A DNA stretch of 64,000 nucleotides, from positions 1,779,501 through 1,843,500 of the forward strand of contig NZ_CP025135.1 in assembly GCF_002833405.1 (NCBI RefSeq), read 5' to 3'. Below, piece after piece: positions 37,707-45,441 of the stretch; the stretch's first letter is position 1; the number at the start of each line of letters is the position of its first letter. Below the pieces are notes generated by a model. That model had not been told where the DNA came from. It did no database searches and saw nothing but the letters and a program-made list of their open reading frames with translations. The translations under genes were made by a program, and so were the position numbers. Origin of the DNA: Planococcus sp. MB-3u-03 (lineage in GTDB: Bacteria > Bacillota > Bacilli > Bacillales_A > Planococcaceae).

Positions 37707-37767
37707 TAAGCCATCCATTGGCTCTAAGGCTAAAGGTTTGACAATCTGAATATTAGGGGGAAGGTCC

Positions 37768-37974
37768 ATGCACCACGGAATTGTGAAATGGTTCAATTCA
37801 GAAAAAGGCTATGGCTTTATTGAATGTGACAACGGTGATGATGTTTTCGTCCATTTTACCGGCATCCAAGGTGATGGTTTCCGATCGCTGCAAGAAGGCG
37901 CAGCCGTCTCGTTCGACATCATCGATGGCAACCGCGGGCCACAAGCAGCGAACGTCGTGCAGGACCAACCATGA
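37768..37974 (+). CDS. csp: Cold shock protein (CspD-like)
   Basis: A 68-residue classical cold-shock protein: [16 protein letters not shown] with RNP1 intact, DDVFVHF as RNP2 and [10 protein letters not shown] near the end. RBS AGGGGGAAGG precedes the ATG. In B. subtilis cspD lies in the same neighbourhood (near ypgQ, ypeQ, ypdP). It has its own promoter and terminator, and unlike the csp at 387-586 it has a short, unstructured leader. Confidence 0.93.
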   Translation: MHHGIVKWFNSEKGYGFIECDNGDDVFVHFTGIQGDGFRSLQEGAAVSFDIIDGNRGPQAANVVQDQP

Positions 37975-37987
37975 AAAGTGAAACGTC

Positions 37988-38022
37988 AAAAGGCCCAGGG
38001 AAAATTCCTGGACCTTTTTTTA
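37988..38022 (+). terminator. Terminator of csp
   Basis: AGGCCCAGG pairs with CCTGGACCT (one mismatch) around GAAAATT, followed by seven T. Confidence 0.75.
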
Positions 38023-38117
38023 TTCGGTCGAGTCAGTGCATACTCGATTTTCATGCGCTTGAAAACGACTTTTAGCGGCTTAAGGTTTTACTTGCCGCTC
38101 GTTCCGATTTTATTCAA

Positions 38118-38285
38118 TTACTGCCCCAAAAATTGCAATTGGGTGCCGACTGTACATTCGCTGATGCAGAAGCGGTGTGCCGCTGTTTTTCCTTCGTCCT
38201 TGCGGAGTTGGGCTTTGACAAAGCAGGCTTCACAATACGTATTGAGCATTTCATCGATTTCGTTAATGATGGATACTTTTTTCAT
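38118..38285 (-). CDS. Small zinc-finger protein, YpeQ-like
   Basis: A 55-residue protein: MKKVSIINEIDEML, then two cysteine pairs, NTYCEACFVK and HRFCISECTV, arranged as a zinc-binding finger. It matches the size and layout of the B. subtilis YpeQ family (DUF2602). GGAGG is placed before the ATG. It is divergent from ypdP with about 140 bases between. Function unknown. Confidence 0.78.
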   Translation of the reverse strand: MKKVSIINEIDEMLNTYCEACFVKAQLRKDEGKTAAHRFCISECTVGTQLQFLGQ

Positions 38286-38427
38286 TCAGGTACCTCCGCA
38301 AAATGTCATTCTATTATTCTACTATGAATTTGTTTTTTTCTGCAACAATCGGTATACTGGCTTGGGACATTTTCGTCCTCCAGCGGTTCGAAACTTCCCG
38401 CTCTACCAAAACTAAGGAGGAAGCAGT

Positions 38428-39123
38428 TTGTTTAATGAATTTTTAGGGCTCGGTTTCGCCCTGTTTAATTTTGTATTATTGCTTATCATGTATAAAGTGT
38501 TCGGCAAGACCGGATTGTTCGCCTGGGTCGCGTTTGCCACCATCCTGGCGAATATCCAAGTGACAAAAACGATTGAGATCATCGGCTTGACCGCAACGCT
38601 CGGCAATAGCTTATACGCCTCGACTTTTCTCGCAACCGACATCCTCAATGAAAAATACGGCAAAAAAGAAGCGAAAAAAGCGGTATGGCTTGGCTTTTCC
38701 TCACTTCTGATCATGGTTGTAACAATGCAGTTCGGCCTTCAATTCATCCCGGCGGAAAGTGATTTTGCGCATGAAGCACTCGAGACGGTCTTCGGGTTGG
38801 TGCCGCAAATCGCCATCGCCAGCATGATCGCTTACCTGCTTGCGCAGCATATTGACGTCATCGTCTTTTCAGCTTTGCGGAAAGTCTTTCCGAAAGACAG
38901 CCAGTTCTGGATCCGCAATAACGGCTCGACCTTGCTTAGCCAATTGATCGATACCTTGATCTTCACATCGATCGCTTTTTTCGGCGTCTTTCCGTTCGAT
39001 GTCTGGATCCAGATCTTCATCTCGACCTATGTCCTGAAATTTATCGTGTCGGTACTGGATACGCCGTTTGGCTATATCGCGAAGAAAATCCGGCCGCTCG
39101 ATGAACAGGAGGCCGCGCAATGA
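38428..39123 (+). CDS. ypdP: Queuosine-precursor transporter (VUT family, YpdP/YhhQ-like)
   Basis: A 231-residue membrane protein with about six helices. It carries the family hallmarks FATILANIQVTKTIEI, STFLATDILNEKYGKKEAKKAV and the late segment STYVLKFIVSVLDTPFGY. YhhQ imports queuosine precursors for tRNA modification. The TTG at 38428 follows AGGAGG. It overlaps the RNase H-like gene by ATGA, as ypdP and ypeP are adjacent in B. subtilis. Confidence 0.88.
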   Translation: MFNEFLGLGFALFNFVLLLIMYKVFGKTGLFAWVAFATILANIQVTKTIEIIGLTATLGNSLYASTFLATDILNEKYGKKEAKKAVWLGFSSLLIMVVTMQFGLQFIPAESDFAHEALETVFGLVPQIAIASMIAYLLAQHIDVIVFSALRKVFPKDSQFWIRNNGSTLLSQLIDTLIFTSIAFFGVFPFDVWIQIFISTYVLKFIVSVLDTPFGYIAKKIRPLDEQEAAQ

Positions 39124-39509
39124 TCGAATTGTTCGTGGACGCATCGACTGCCGGCGGTGTCAACGTCAGCGCGGTCGGCGTGTTTTTAAGAGGCGAAGGG
39201 CATTCCATCAAATGGAGCGAGTATGTCGGCAAAATGGATAATCACCAGGCCGAATTCACGGCGCTGTTAAAAGGGCTGGAGCTCGCTCGTCCGCTCGCGA
39301 CCGGCATGGTGTCCATCAAATCGGACTCAAAACTCGTCGTCGACGCTTTTGAAAAACGCTTTGTGAAAAATCCGGTCTACAAAAAATTGCTGGACGAGTC
39401 CTTGTCGATTGCGGACGGATTCGATTATTGCTTCATCAAATGGATCCCCGATTCCCAGAACAAGGCAGCCCATGCACTTGCCAACGACAAACTAAAAGAG
39501 CATAAATAA
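39120..39509 (+). CDS. RNase H-like protein (YpeP type)
   Basis: A 129-residue RNase HI fold: first Asp in IELFVDAST, Glu in NHQAEFTALLKGLEL, Asp in SIKSDSKLVVDAF, and the last acidic position in SQNKAAHALAND. The reverse-transcriptase-like RNase H group is close in size. It may cleave RNA in RNA/DNA hybrids; activity is not proven for the small YpeP type. Coupled to ypdP upstream. Confidence 0.85.
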   Translation: MIELFVDASTAGGVNVSAVGVFLRGEGHSIKWSEYVGKMDNHQAEFTALLKGLELARPLATGMVSIKSDSKLVVDAFEKRFVKNPVYKKLLDESLSIADGFDYCFIKWIPDSQNKAAHALANDKLKEHK

Positions 39510-39511
39510 AG

Positions 39512-39546
39512 AAAGCAGCCGTTCAACTTTGAGCGGCTGCTTTTTG
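39512..39546 (+). terminator. Terminator of ypdP-ypeP
   Basis: AAAGCAGCCG pairs with CGGCTGCTTT around a 12-nt loop, ending in T5. Confidence 0.85.
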
Positions 39547-39613
39547 CTTTGGGCATGCCAGGCACATGCGATTCTGATATGATGGTGACATACTGATTTA
39601 CTGGAGGCTATTT

Positions 39614-39826
39614 ATGAGATCGAAACTAGGAACCGTACTCGATATTTTCATCATCCTGATCGGCCCATTCATCATCTATGCACGCATCGTGGACATCATG
39701 CAAAACGGCGTATCGCTTTATCCGTTATTGTCGGTGATCATTGTCGGCCTCGCACTCGCTTTCGCCGTCTTCAATTTGGTCCAGCTGTTGAAAGAACGGC
39801 AAAATAGCACTCCGCGCAAAAAATAG
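39614..39826 (+). CDS. 70-residue two-helix membrane protein
   Basis: No family recognised. Two hydrophobic helices (VLDIFIILIGPFIIYARI and LSVIIVGLALAFAVFNLV) and a basic tail (ERQNSTPRKK). CTGGAGG precedes the ATG. Followed after 18 bases by another small membrane-protein gene, so probably an operon. Confidence 0.7.
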   Translation: MRSKLGTVLDIFIILIGPFIIYARIVDIMQNGVSLYPLLSVIIVGLALAFAVFNLVQLLKERQNSTPRKK

Positions 39827-39844
39827 CAGAAATGAGGATCTCCC

Positions 39845-40171
39845 TTGAAAACGCTTTTATTGTATCTCGTTCCATTAATCGTTTACGCATTGATGAATAA
39901 TCTGGTCAACGATAGCTTTACTTGGCCCCAATACTTGATTCTGTTATTCGCTTTTCTGGCGTTCCAGCTCGGCCGGCTGCGCTATCCGAAAAACGAAGTG
40001 CCGCCTGCTGCAAAAGTAACACAGGCCGTCTTTTACGTTTTGACGGTCGCCATCATTTTCCGCGATAAGTATTTGGACGCCGGGCTGATCAATTTAATGA
40101 TTGTCCTCGTAGCAGTGTTTGTCATCGTCGAATGGATTATCGCCAAACCGCAGCAAAAAACAAATGCATAA
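39845..40171 (+). CDS. 108-residue membrane protein
   Basis: No family recognised. About four hydrophobic segments (LLLYLVPLIVYALM, YLILLFAFLAFQLG, VFYVLTVAIIF, LINLMIVLVAVFVIVEWII). The TTG at 39845 follows GAGGATCTC. Likely co-transcribed with the preceding 70-residue protein, and ended by a strong terminator. Confidence 0.7.
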   Translation: MKTLLLYLVPLIVYALMNNLVNDSFTWPQYLILLFAFLAFQLGRLRYPKNEVPPAAKVTQAVFYVLTVAIIFRDKYLDAGLINLMIVLVAVFVIVEWIIAKPQQKTNA

Positions 40172-40186
40172 CTGCAAAACCGCAAT

Positions 40187-40223
40187 AAACGCGAAGCCTA
40201 GACTACGGGCTTCGCGTTTTTTT
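40187..40223 (+). terminator. Terminator of the small membrane-protein operon
   Basis: ACGCGAAGCC pairs with GGCTTCGCGT around TAGACTAC, followed by T7. Confidence 0.85.
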
Positions 40224-40234
40224 ATGCAGTCCCT

Positions 40235-40354
40235 TTAAATTACATACCACAGGATGAACAGCACGACCGCGATACTGATCCATGTGATGATGCGGACCAA
40301 ATTGCGTTTTTTCCGCAGTTCTTCTTGTTCTTTCACGTCTTTTAGCAGCGGCAT
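40235..40354 (-). CDS. 39-residue single-helix membrane protein
   Basis: MPLLKDVKEQEELRKKRN then a helix IITWISIAVVLFILWYVI: a charged N-terminus and one membrane-spanning C-terminal helix. GGAGGGCG sits at good distance before the ATG. It is convergent with the membrane-protein operon. No family recognised. Confidence 0.65.
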   Translation of the reverse strand: MPLLKDVKEQEELRKKRNLVRIITWISIAVVLFILWYVI

Positions 40355-40431
40355 TTCTCGCCCTCCTTGCTGTATTTCATTTCCCAACGCTTCCTGCTTC
40401 GATTATGATGAATAAAAAGGAGGTTTTCAAG

Positions 40432-41445
40432 TTGAAAAAATGGCTTTTTCCCGGGTTTCTGGCAATAGCATTTGCCGGATGCAGCAATGGGCCAGCGAAT
40501 ACCGATGAAGCGACCGCACCTGCAGATGTAATCGCGACAGACCTTGAAGCCCCTTGGTCAATCAACAAGCAAGGAGACGCTTTCTATATATCAGAACGTC
40601 CAGGCACAGTCGCTTACATTGATGCTGAAGGAAAGTTGGAACGCCAAGACGTCAATTTCTCTTCGCCCTTGTCTTCGGCTTCTGAAGCCGGATTTCTCGG
40701 ATTTGTGCTGAAGCCTGATTTCGATGACTCACAGGAAGCTTACGGCTATTATGTCTATGAAGATAATGGAAATACTTATAATAAAATTGCGGAATTCCGG
40801 TTGGACGGCGGCAGCTGGTCGGAAACGGCCGTTCTCTTGTCAGGCATTCCAACAGGCAATGTCCATCACGGTGGCCGGTTAGAATTCAGTGAAGACGGCA
40901 CGCTGTATGCGACCATCGGAGACGCATCCGAACCTGATCTTGCGCAGGATCCCGCTTCAGTCAACGGGAAGATTCTCCGCCTCAACGAATTCAATGAATT
41001 TGAAATCTATTCGCTCGGCCACCGCAATCCACAAGGCTTGGCGTGGGACGGGGAGACAATGTATGCAGCAGAACATGGCCAATCCGCAAACGATGAGATT
41101 AATATCATCGAACAGGACGCCAATTATGGCTGGCCCGATATCGAAGGAGAAGAAACGGCAGATGGCTTAGAAGCACCTCTAGCAACTAGCGGCGATGATG
41201 ATACATGGGCGCCAAGCGGGATCGATTTCCACGACGGTGCGCTGTATATCGCAGCACTTCGCGGGACGGCGATCAAAGTGATGGATCCAGAATCGGCAGA
41301 AATCAGCGATTCCATCGAAGGGTACGGCCGTATTCGCGACGTCCATTCTGACGGCGACGATTTGTATTTCATCACGAATAATACTGATGGCCGGGGAACC
41401 CCGACAGAAGGCGACGACAAACTGTATATTTTAAATGAACAATAA
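40432..41445 (+). CDS. PQQ-type sugar (glucose/sorbosone) dehydrogenase-like lipoprotein
   Basis: A 337-residue exported lipoprotein: signal peptide ending in FAGC, then a six-bladed beta-propeller of the soluble glucose dehydrogenase/sorbosone dehydrogenase family. Visible landmarks are HHGGRLEFSEDGTLYATIGD, LGHRNPQGLAWDG and YAAEHGQSANDEINIIEQDANYGWP. The TTG at 40432 follows AAGGAGG. Family members oxidise sugars with PQQ; the actual activity here is open. It has its own terminator. Confidence 0.86.
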   Translation: MKKWLFPGFLAIAFAGCSNGPANTDEATAPADVIATDLEAPWSINKQGDAFYISERPGTVAYIDAEGKLERQDVNFSSPLSSASEAGFLGFVLKPDFDDSQEAYGYYVYEDNGNTYNKIAEFRLDGGSWSETAVLLSGIPTGNVHHGGRLEFSEDGTLYATIGDASEPDLAQDPASVNGKILRLNEFNEFEIYSLGHRNPQGLAWDGETMYAAEHGQSANDEINIIEQDANYGWPDIEGEETADGLEAPLATSGDDDTWAPSGIDFHDGALYIAALRGTAIKVMDPESAEISDSIEGYGRIRDVHSDGDDLYFITNNTDGRGTPTEGDDKLYILNEQ

Positions 41446-41477
41446 AAAAGCGGAGACCCGGGTCTCCGACTTTTTCT
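41445..41477 (+). terminator. Terminator of the sugar dehydrogenase gene
   Basis: GGAGACC/GGTCTCC stem around CG after A6, followed by T5. Confidence 0.75.
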
Positions 41478-41489
41478 ATTTTTTCATTT

Positions 41490-41987
41490 TTACAGCTTCA
41501 ACACCATCAACAACTCATCGATATAACGGCTGTCTGCCTTCTGGGCATTCGGCGTGATGCCGATGCGCTGAAAGCCGGATCGTTCGTAAAAACGGATGGC
41601 GCGCGGGTTGGCAGAATTGACGGCGAGTTCAAGCTGTTCGAGCCCATCCCATTCCCTTGCAAATGCCAGCAACTGATCAAAAAGCGTGGACGCAACTCCT
41701 GTCCCTCTCGTTTCTTCCGCTGCATAGACGGCAAGTACTTCAGCTCGATGGCTGGTCTTCTTCCCCGACAATCTGAGCAGCGTCATCATGGCTAGCAACT
41801 GGTCTTCTTCGTACGCCCCGAATGTCACGGCTGAAGGATTGGCGAGATTGATAGCCGTCGCACTTACCGGCCTTTGGCTTGCTTCATTGAAATCAGTCGA
41901 AAACGCATCGGCATCTGTCTGCAATGCCGTCAAGCGAAGTTCCCGGTATTGTTCAGCATCTTCTTCTGTTAATCGGCGATAGTCCAT
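41490..41987 (-). CDS. GNAT-family N-acetyltransferase
   Basis: A 165-residue GNAT protein. Acetyl-CoA-binding motif A reads EVLAVYAAEETRGTGVAST, motif B NSANPRAIRFYERSGF, typical of ribosomal-protein or small-molecule acetyltransferases. The start is chosen at 41987 (MDYRRLTEED) by AAAGGATG; other ATGs lie upstream. It lies 16 bases after the LD-carboxypeptidase stop, same direction. Substrate unknown. Confidence 0.85.
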   Translation of the reverse strand: MDYRRLTEEDAEQYRELRLTALQTDADAFSTDFNEASQRPVSATAINLANPSAVTFGAYEEDQLLAMMTLLRLSGKKTSHRAEVLAVYAAEETRGTGVASTLFDQLLAFAREWDGLEQLELAVNSANPRAIRFYERSGFQRIGITPNAQKADSRYIDELLMVLKL

Positions 41988-42003
41988 GGCATTCATCCTT
42001 TCT

Positions 42004-43012
42004 TTAGCGGAATTCCTGGACGACACGTCCTTTTCCGTCGTCAACGTGGAAAATCGCGTGCGCCCCGTTGACCAAAATCACTTGCGGTGGCTGATGGCCA
42101 ATGTCGGCATCATAAACGATGGGGATTTTTAATTGCTCCGCCAGTTCCTGGTACACCATCTCCGCGGTATAACCTTGCACGGCATCGTTCGCTTCGCTTC
42201 TGCCGAAGACGATTCCGGAACAATTGTCGAACCAGCCTGCATATTTCATCTGCAGCAAACTGCGCTTCAAATCCGGTGTGTTCATTTCACAGTTTTCCAA
42301 AAACCAGACGACTGGCTCCCCTGAAATGAATTTCTTCCGGAAAGCATCCACGTCACCGTATGGCGTACCGATCAGGTGGCGGATCACGTCGATGCATCCG
42401 CCAAGGAGTCGGCCTTCCAGCCGTTCAGCTTGTCCCGATACGGTTTTCCATTCGGTCGGATCGGTCAAATTGAAAACGCCAGGAGCCGGCTTGTCATGGC
42501 TCCATTTTTTTTGGTACCGCTCAGAAGAGACTTGTTTAATGACCGTGCCTTTCGTCGAAGACAGCACATCCACCCAACGCGCAGTAGTCGGATCGGTTTC
42601 ACTGCCGCGCAAGTCGACGATATTGGTGCCATGTGCCGTCGCGATTCCGGTATTTAACGTAATTGCCAATGACAGCAAGCTGACGTCCGAATACCCAAGA
42701 AGCCATTTCGGCGTGAACTTCTGAAAATCCAGATGCTCCAATACTTCCAATAACAACTCCCCACCCCATGGCGGAATGATCGCGTCGACTTTGGAATCAC
42801 GCCAAATGCTGAGCAGTTCTTTCGCGCGGATGGCTGCAGGCGATGACTTTGCTTCTTTTTGGGTCCAGGCATTCGCCGTAGTTTTGACAGCAAATCCTTG
42901 TTTTCCAACTGGGCTGTAGCTCCTTTAAGCAAATGATGAAGTTCTTCGGACACCCTGAAGAAGGTGCCGTGACGCCGATGGTTCTTAACGCTCGATCGGG
43001 ATAGCGGATCAT
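42004..43012 (-). pseudogene. LD-carboxypeptidase/MccF-like S66 peptidase, frameshifted as read
   Basis: An S66-family serine peptidase. The nucleophile is in LLGYSDVSLL, Glu in VWFLENCEMNTPDL and His in DADIGHQPPQ. The N-terminus reads MIRYPDRALRTIGVTAPSSG. Breaks near 42955, 42895 and 42770 separate the N-terminal 90 residues into other frames; 42004-42756 is clean. S66 members trim muropeptides (L,D-carboxypeptidase) or detoxify microcin C. AGGAGAG before the ATG. Confidence 0.85.
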
Positions 43013-43024
43013 TGTCTCTCCTCC

Positions 43025-43234
43025 TTACCAATTGATATAATTGAACAACACATAAACGATGCCCAGCAGTAAAGCGGCTCCAAAACCGGTTAAGACGACG
43101 TGGACCAATCCGTCCACCAAAAGATTCGGCTGCTTATCGAGACGTTTGCCTTTGAACTGTGAAAAATCCGGCGGCGTTTCTTTTAGATTGCGTTGCTGTA
43201 TGGACAGGTCATTTTCCTCGAATTGTTTGCTCAT
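43025..43234 (-). CDS. 69-residue C-tail-anchored membrane protein
   Basis: Charged N-terminal 40 residues (SKQFEENDLSIQQRNLKE) and one C-terminal helix (VVLTGFGAALLLGIVYVLF). No family recognised. GGGGTG before the ATG. It lies 12 bases upstream of the LD-carboxypeptidase gene, probably in one transcript. Confidence 0.65.
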   Translation of the reverse strand: MSKQFEENDLSIQQRNLKETPPDFSQFKGKRLDKQPNLLVDGLVHVVLTGFGAALLLGIVYVLFNYINW

Positions 43235-43406
43235 ATATAAACACCCCTATAATTTAACATTTTTAAATTATTTTTCTTTTTACAATTATACTAAAAGTTG
43301 CGCTAAGAAAACATGCTAGTTTTTTGCATCATATCCTATATTTTGGCTATAGTCCGATTTTTCGGGTATAGGGTGTAGGTAGCCAAATTTTAAGGAGGAA
43401 ATTGAA

Positions 43407-44051
43407 ATGAAGACACTCGTAATTGGAGCAAACGGCAAGATTGGACAGCATTTGGTGCGCCTGCTTGCGAAACATCCAGAGCACACAGTGAAAGCGATGA
43501 TCCGCAAACCAGAGCAACGCCCGTTTTTTGAAGAGTTAAAAGCGGAAACTGTCGTGACAAGCCTCGAAGGAAGCGTGGAAGAACTGCAAAAAGCGATGAC
43601 TGACTGCGATGCAGTAGTCTTCACAGCTGGCAGCGGCGCTTCAACCGGTGCAGACAAAACGATGACTGTCGATTTGGACGGCGCGGCAAAAGCGGTAGAA
43701 GCGGCAGAACTAGCCGGCATCGATCGCTTCATCATGGTCAGCGCCATCCATGCCGATGACCGCTCCCATTGGACTAAGGAAATGACGCCGTACTATATCG
43801 CCAAACACCACGCTGATCGCATCTTGCAATCGAGCAGCTTGGCGTATACGATTGTCCGGCCCGGCTTATTGACAGACGATCCGGGAACAGGGCAAATTGC
43901 TGCAGCCGGGAAACTCGATCCCGGCAGCATTCCGAGAGAAGACGTCGCAGCTGTCATCGTCGCGTGCCTTGAATCCACAGATCTTACAGACAAAGTATTC
44001 GAGCTGACCGCAGGCGACAGCCAAATCGAAGACGTCTTAAAACAAATTTAA
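43407..44051 (+). CDS. Atypical SDR/NAD(P)-binding protein, YhfK-like
   Basis: A 214-residue Rossmann protein with GANGKIGQHLVRLL as the nucleotide-binding loop, VVFTAGSGASTGADKT, MVSAIHADDRSHW and YYIAKHHADRIL with the YxxxK pair. It resembles YhfK of B. subtilis and other NAD(P)H-binding atypical SDRs. The reaction is unknown. AAGGAGG precedes the ATG; a terminator follows. Confidence 0.87.
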   Translation: MKTLVIGANGKIGQHLVRLLAKHPEHTVKAMIRKPEQRPFFEELKAETVVTSLEGSVEELQKAMTDCDAVVFTAGSGASTGADKTMTVDLDGAAKAVEAAELAGIDRFIMVSAIHADDRSHWTKEMTPYYIAKHHADRILQSSSLAYTIVRPGLLTDDPGTGQIAAAGKLDPGSIPREDVAAVIVACLESTDLTDKVFELTAGDSQIEDVLKQI

Positions 44052-44057
44052 TGAAAC

Positions 44058-44098
44058 GAAAAAGCAGGTGAAGACTTTCTCTTCACCTGCTTTTTTTC
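44058..44098. terminator. Terminator of the SDR gene
   Basis: AAAAAGCAGGTGAAG pairs with CTTCACCTGCTTTTT around ACTTTCT; overlaps the stop codon of the converging gene at 44097. Confidence 0.85.
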
Positions 44099-44354
44099 AT
44101 GCTTTTGTATACTCCTGGCCTTTCCAATTGCGGTAGCCGATCACCACTTGGAAAACGAATGCGATCGAACAGACCACAATGGCGATATAGCCAAGTATCG
44201 TAATCGGCTGCATCAAAATCGACTGAACGACAAGCAATAGCATCAAAGCCGCGATTCCGAAATTGACGATATAGGGTTTATCGTAGTATTTCTTTGACGC
44301 GATCCCGACAAAAACCGCCACCCCAATTATTGCGATAAATAACAACGTGTCCAT
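44097..44354 (-). CDS. 85-residue membrane protein
   Basis: Three predicted helices (LLFIAIIGVAVFVGIA, FGIAALMLLLVVQSIL, YIAIVVCSIAFVFQVVI), short basic tail. No family recognised. Its stop lies inside the terminator hairpin of the converging SDR gene. The ATG at 44354 follows an AAAGGATG-like site. Confidence 0.7.
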   Translation of the reverse strand: MDTLLFIAIIGVAVFVGIASKKYYDKPYIVNFGIAALMLLLVVQSILMQPITILGYIAIVVCSIAFVFQVVIGYRNWKGQEYTKA

Positions 44355-44465
44355 TGAATTCCATCCTTTTGTTGAAAGATTAAGTCATTTTTTAACATCA
44401 ACTACAGCTACTATAGCATAATTAACATCCAGAAAGCGGCTTGCTTTCGGCTGAAACAACAACCA

Positions 44466-44501
44466 AAATCCCCAATCCACAAATACTGGATTGGGGTTTT
44501 A
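44466..44501. terminator. Terminator after the amidohydrolase-SDR operon
   Basis: CCCCAATCC pairs with GGATTGGGG, flanked by A and T stretches, about 55 bases beyond the 55-residue gene. Confidence 0.7.
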
Positions 44502-44555
44502 GCTTAATGCGCTTTAATTCCGCTACAAGCTTCCGATAGTAGTCAAAATCGAATT

Positions 44556-44723
44556 CTACGCTTCCTTTTTATAAAACCATAGCACGGCATCTTTATCCCC
44601 GCGTTCGAGCATATGTGTGACAAGGGCTTTTGGGCTCGACACATCGACGCCTGCTTGGTCCGCTTCACGCAATTTCGTTAGCATTTGCTGTTTCGTAGCC
44701 AATTGGGCTTCCCCCTTTTTCAT
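44556..44723 (-). CDS. 55-residue hypothetical protein coupled to SDR
   Basis: MKKGEAQLATKQQML, then a charged helical body ending DAVLWFYKKEA. No family recognised. Its ATG overlaps the stop codon of the SDR gene upstream (ATGA) and GGGAG lies before it, so it is likely translated in the same operon. It is followed by the operon's terminator. Confidence 0.65.
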   Translation of the reverse strand: MKKGEAQLATKQQMLTKLREADQAGVDVSSPKALVTHMLERGDKDAVLWFYKKEA

Positions 44724-45439
44724 TTCGGCAGCTCCCTCAAATCAAGCAATACTGGCAGTTCATTGAAATCAGGGCGTTGCATCAACTGGATCAAGCCTGA
44801 TGCTGTGTCTTCCGGGGTGCTCAGTTTGCCGCTGCGCTTATAATCACGGAAATGCTCGATCTGAGGGAAATCCTCTTCCCCGCTTTCCCGTATTTTTTCT
44901 TGCATGCCGGTATCGATAATGCCCGGTGCCACCGAAACCGCTTTAAGGTTTTCATATTCAGCGTCCAGACAGGTCGTGTAATGGTCGAGACCCGCCTTGC
45001 CGGCGCAATAGGCGCTCCAGCCTTTGACCTGTTTTCTGCCGGCACCTGATGAGATATTGACGATGCGGCGCGTCTTTATGGACTCTGTCCCGCCCAAGAA
45101 AGCGGAAGACAAAGCCATTGGCGCCGTCAAGTTCAAAGTGATGCTCTTCTCGATGTCCTGTCCGTCGTTCGCGGCGGCAAAGCCGATTGGTTCGACCGTC
45201 CCGGCATTATTGACCAAAGTAACCGCTTCGGCTTCAGCTGAAATTTCTGTTGCCGCTCGTGACATGACTTTGGAAATCCCAGCGATATCGGTCAAATCAT
45301 GGCTGATGAACAGTGCACCTGTCCAGTCTTCAGGCTGCGTGCGGGCAATGCCGATTACTTGATGGCCGGACTCTGCCAATTGCTTGCTGAGTGCAAGGCC
45401 GATGCCTTTTGAAGCACCGGTGATGATAAACGTTTCCAT
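44720..45439 (-). CDS. Short-chain dehydrogenase, benzil reductase YueD-like
   Basis: A 239-residue classical SDR: TGASKGIG for cofactor, VNNAGTVEP, SSGAG and the catalytic YCAGK. It resembles (S)-benzoin-forming benzil reductase of Bacillus; the real substrate is a ketone of unknown identity. The ATG at 45439 lies 2 bases past the amidohydrolase stop and uses a GGAGGTG site inside that gene. Confidence 0.87.
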   Translation of the reverse strand: METFIITGASKGIGLALSKQLAESGHQVIGIARTQPEDWTGALFISHDLTDIAGISKVMSRAATEISAEAEAVTLVNNAGTVEPIGFAAANDGQDIEKSITLNLTAPMALSSAFLGGTESIKTRRIVNISSGAGRKQVKGWSAYCAGKAGLDHYTTCLDAEYENLKAVSVAPGIIDTGMQEKIRESGEEDFPQIEHFRDYKRSGKLSTPEDTASGLIQLMQRPDFNELPVLLDLRELPK

Positions 45440-45441
45440 CT

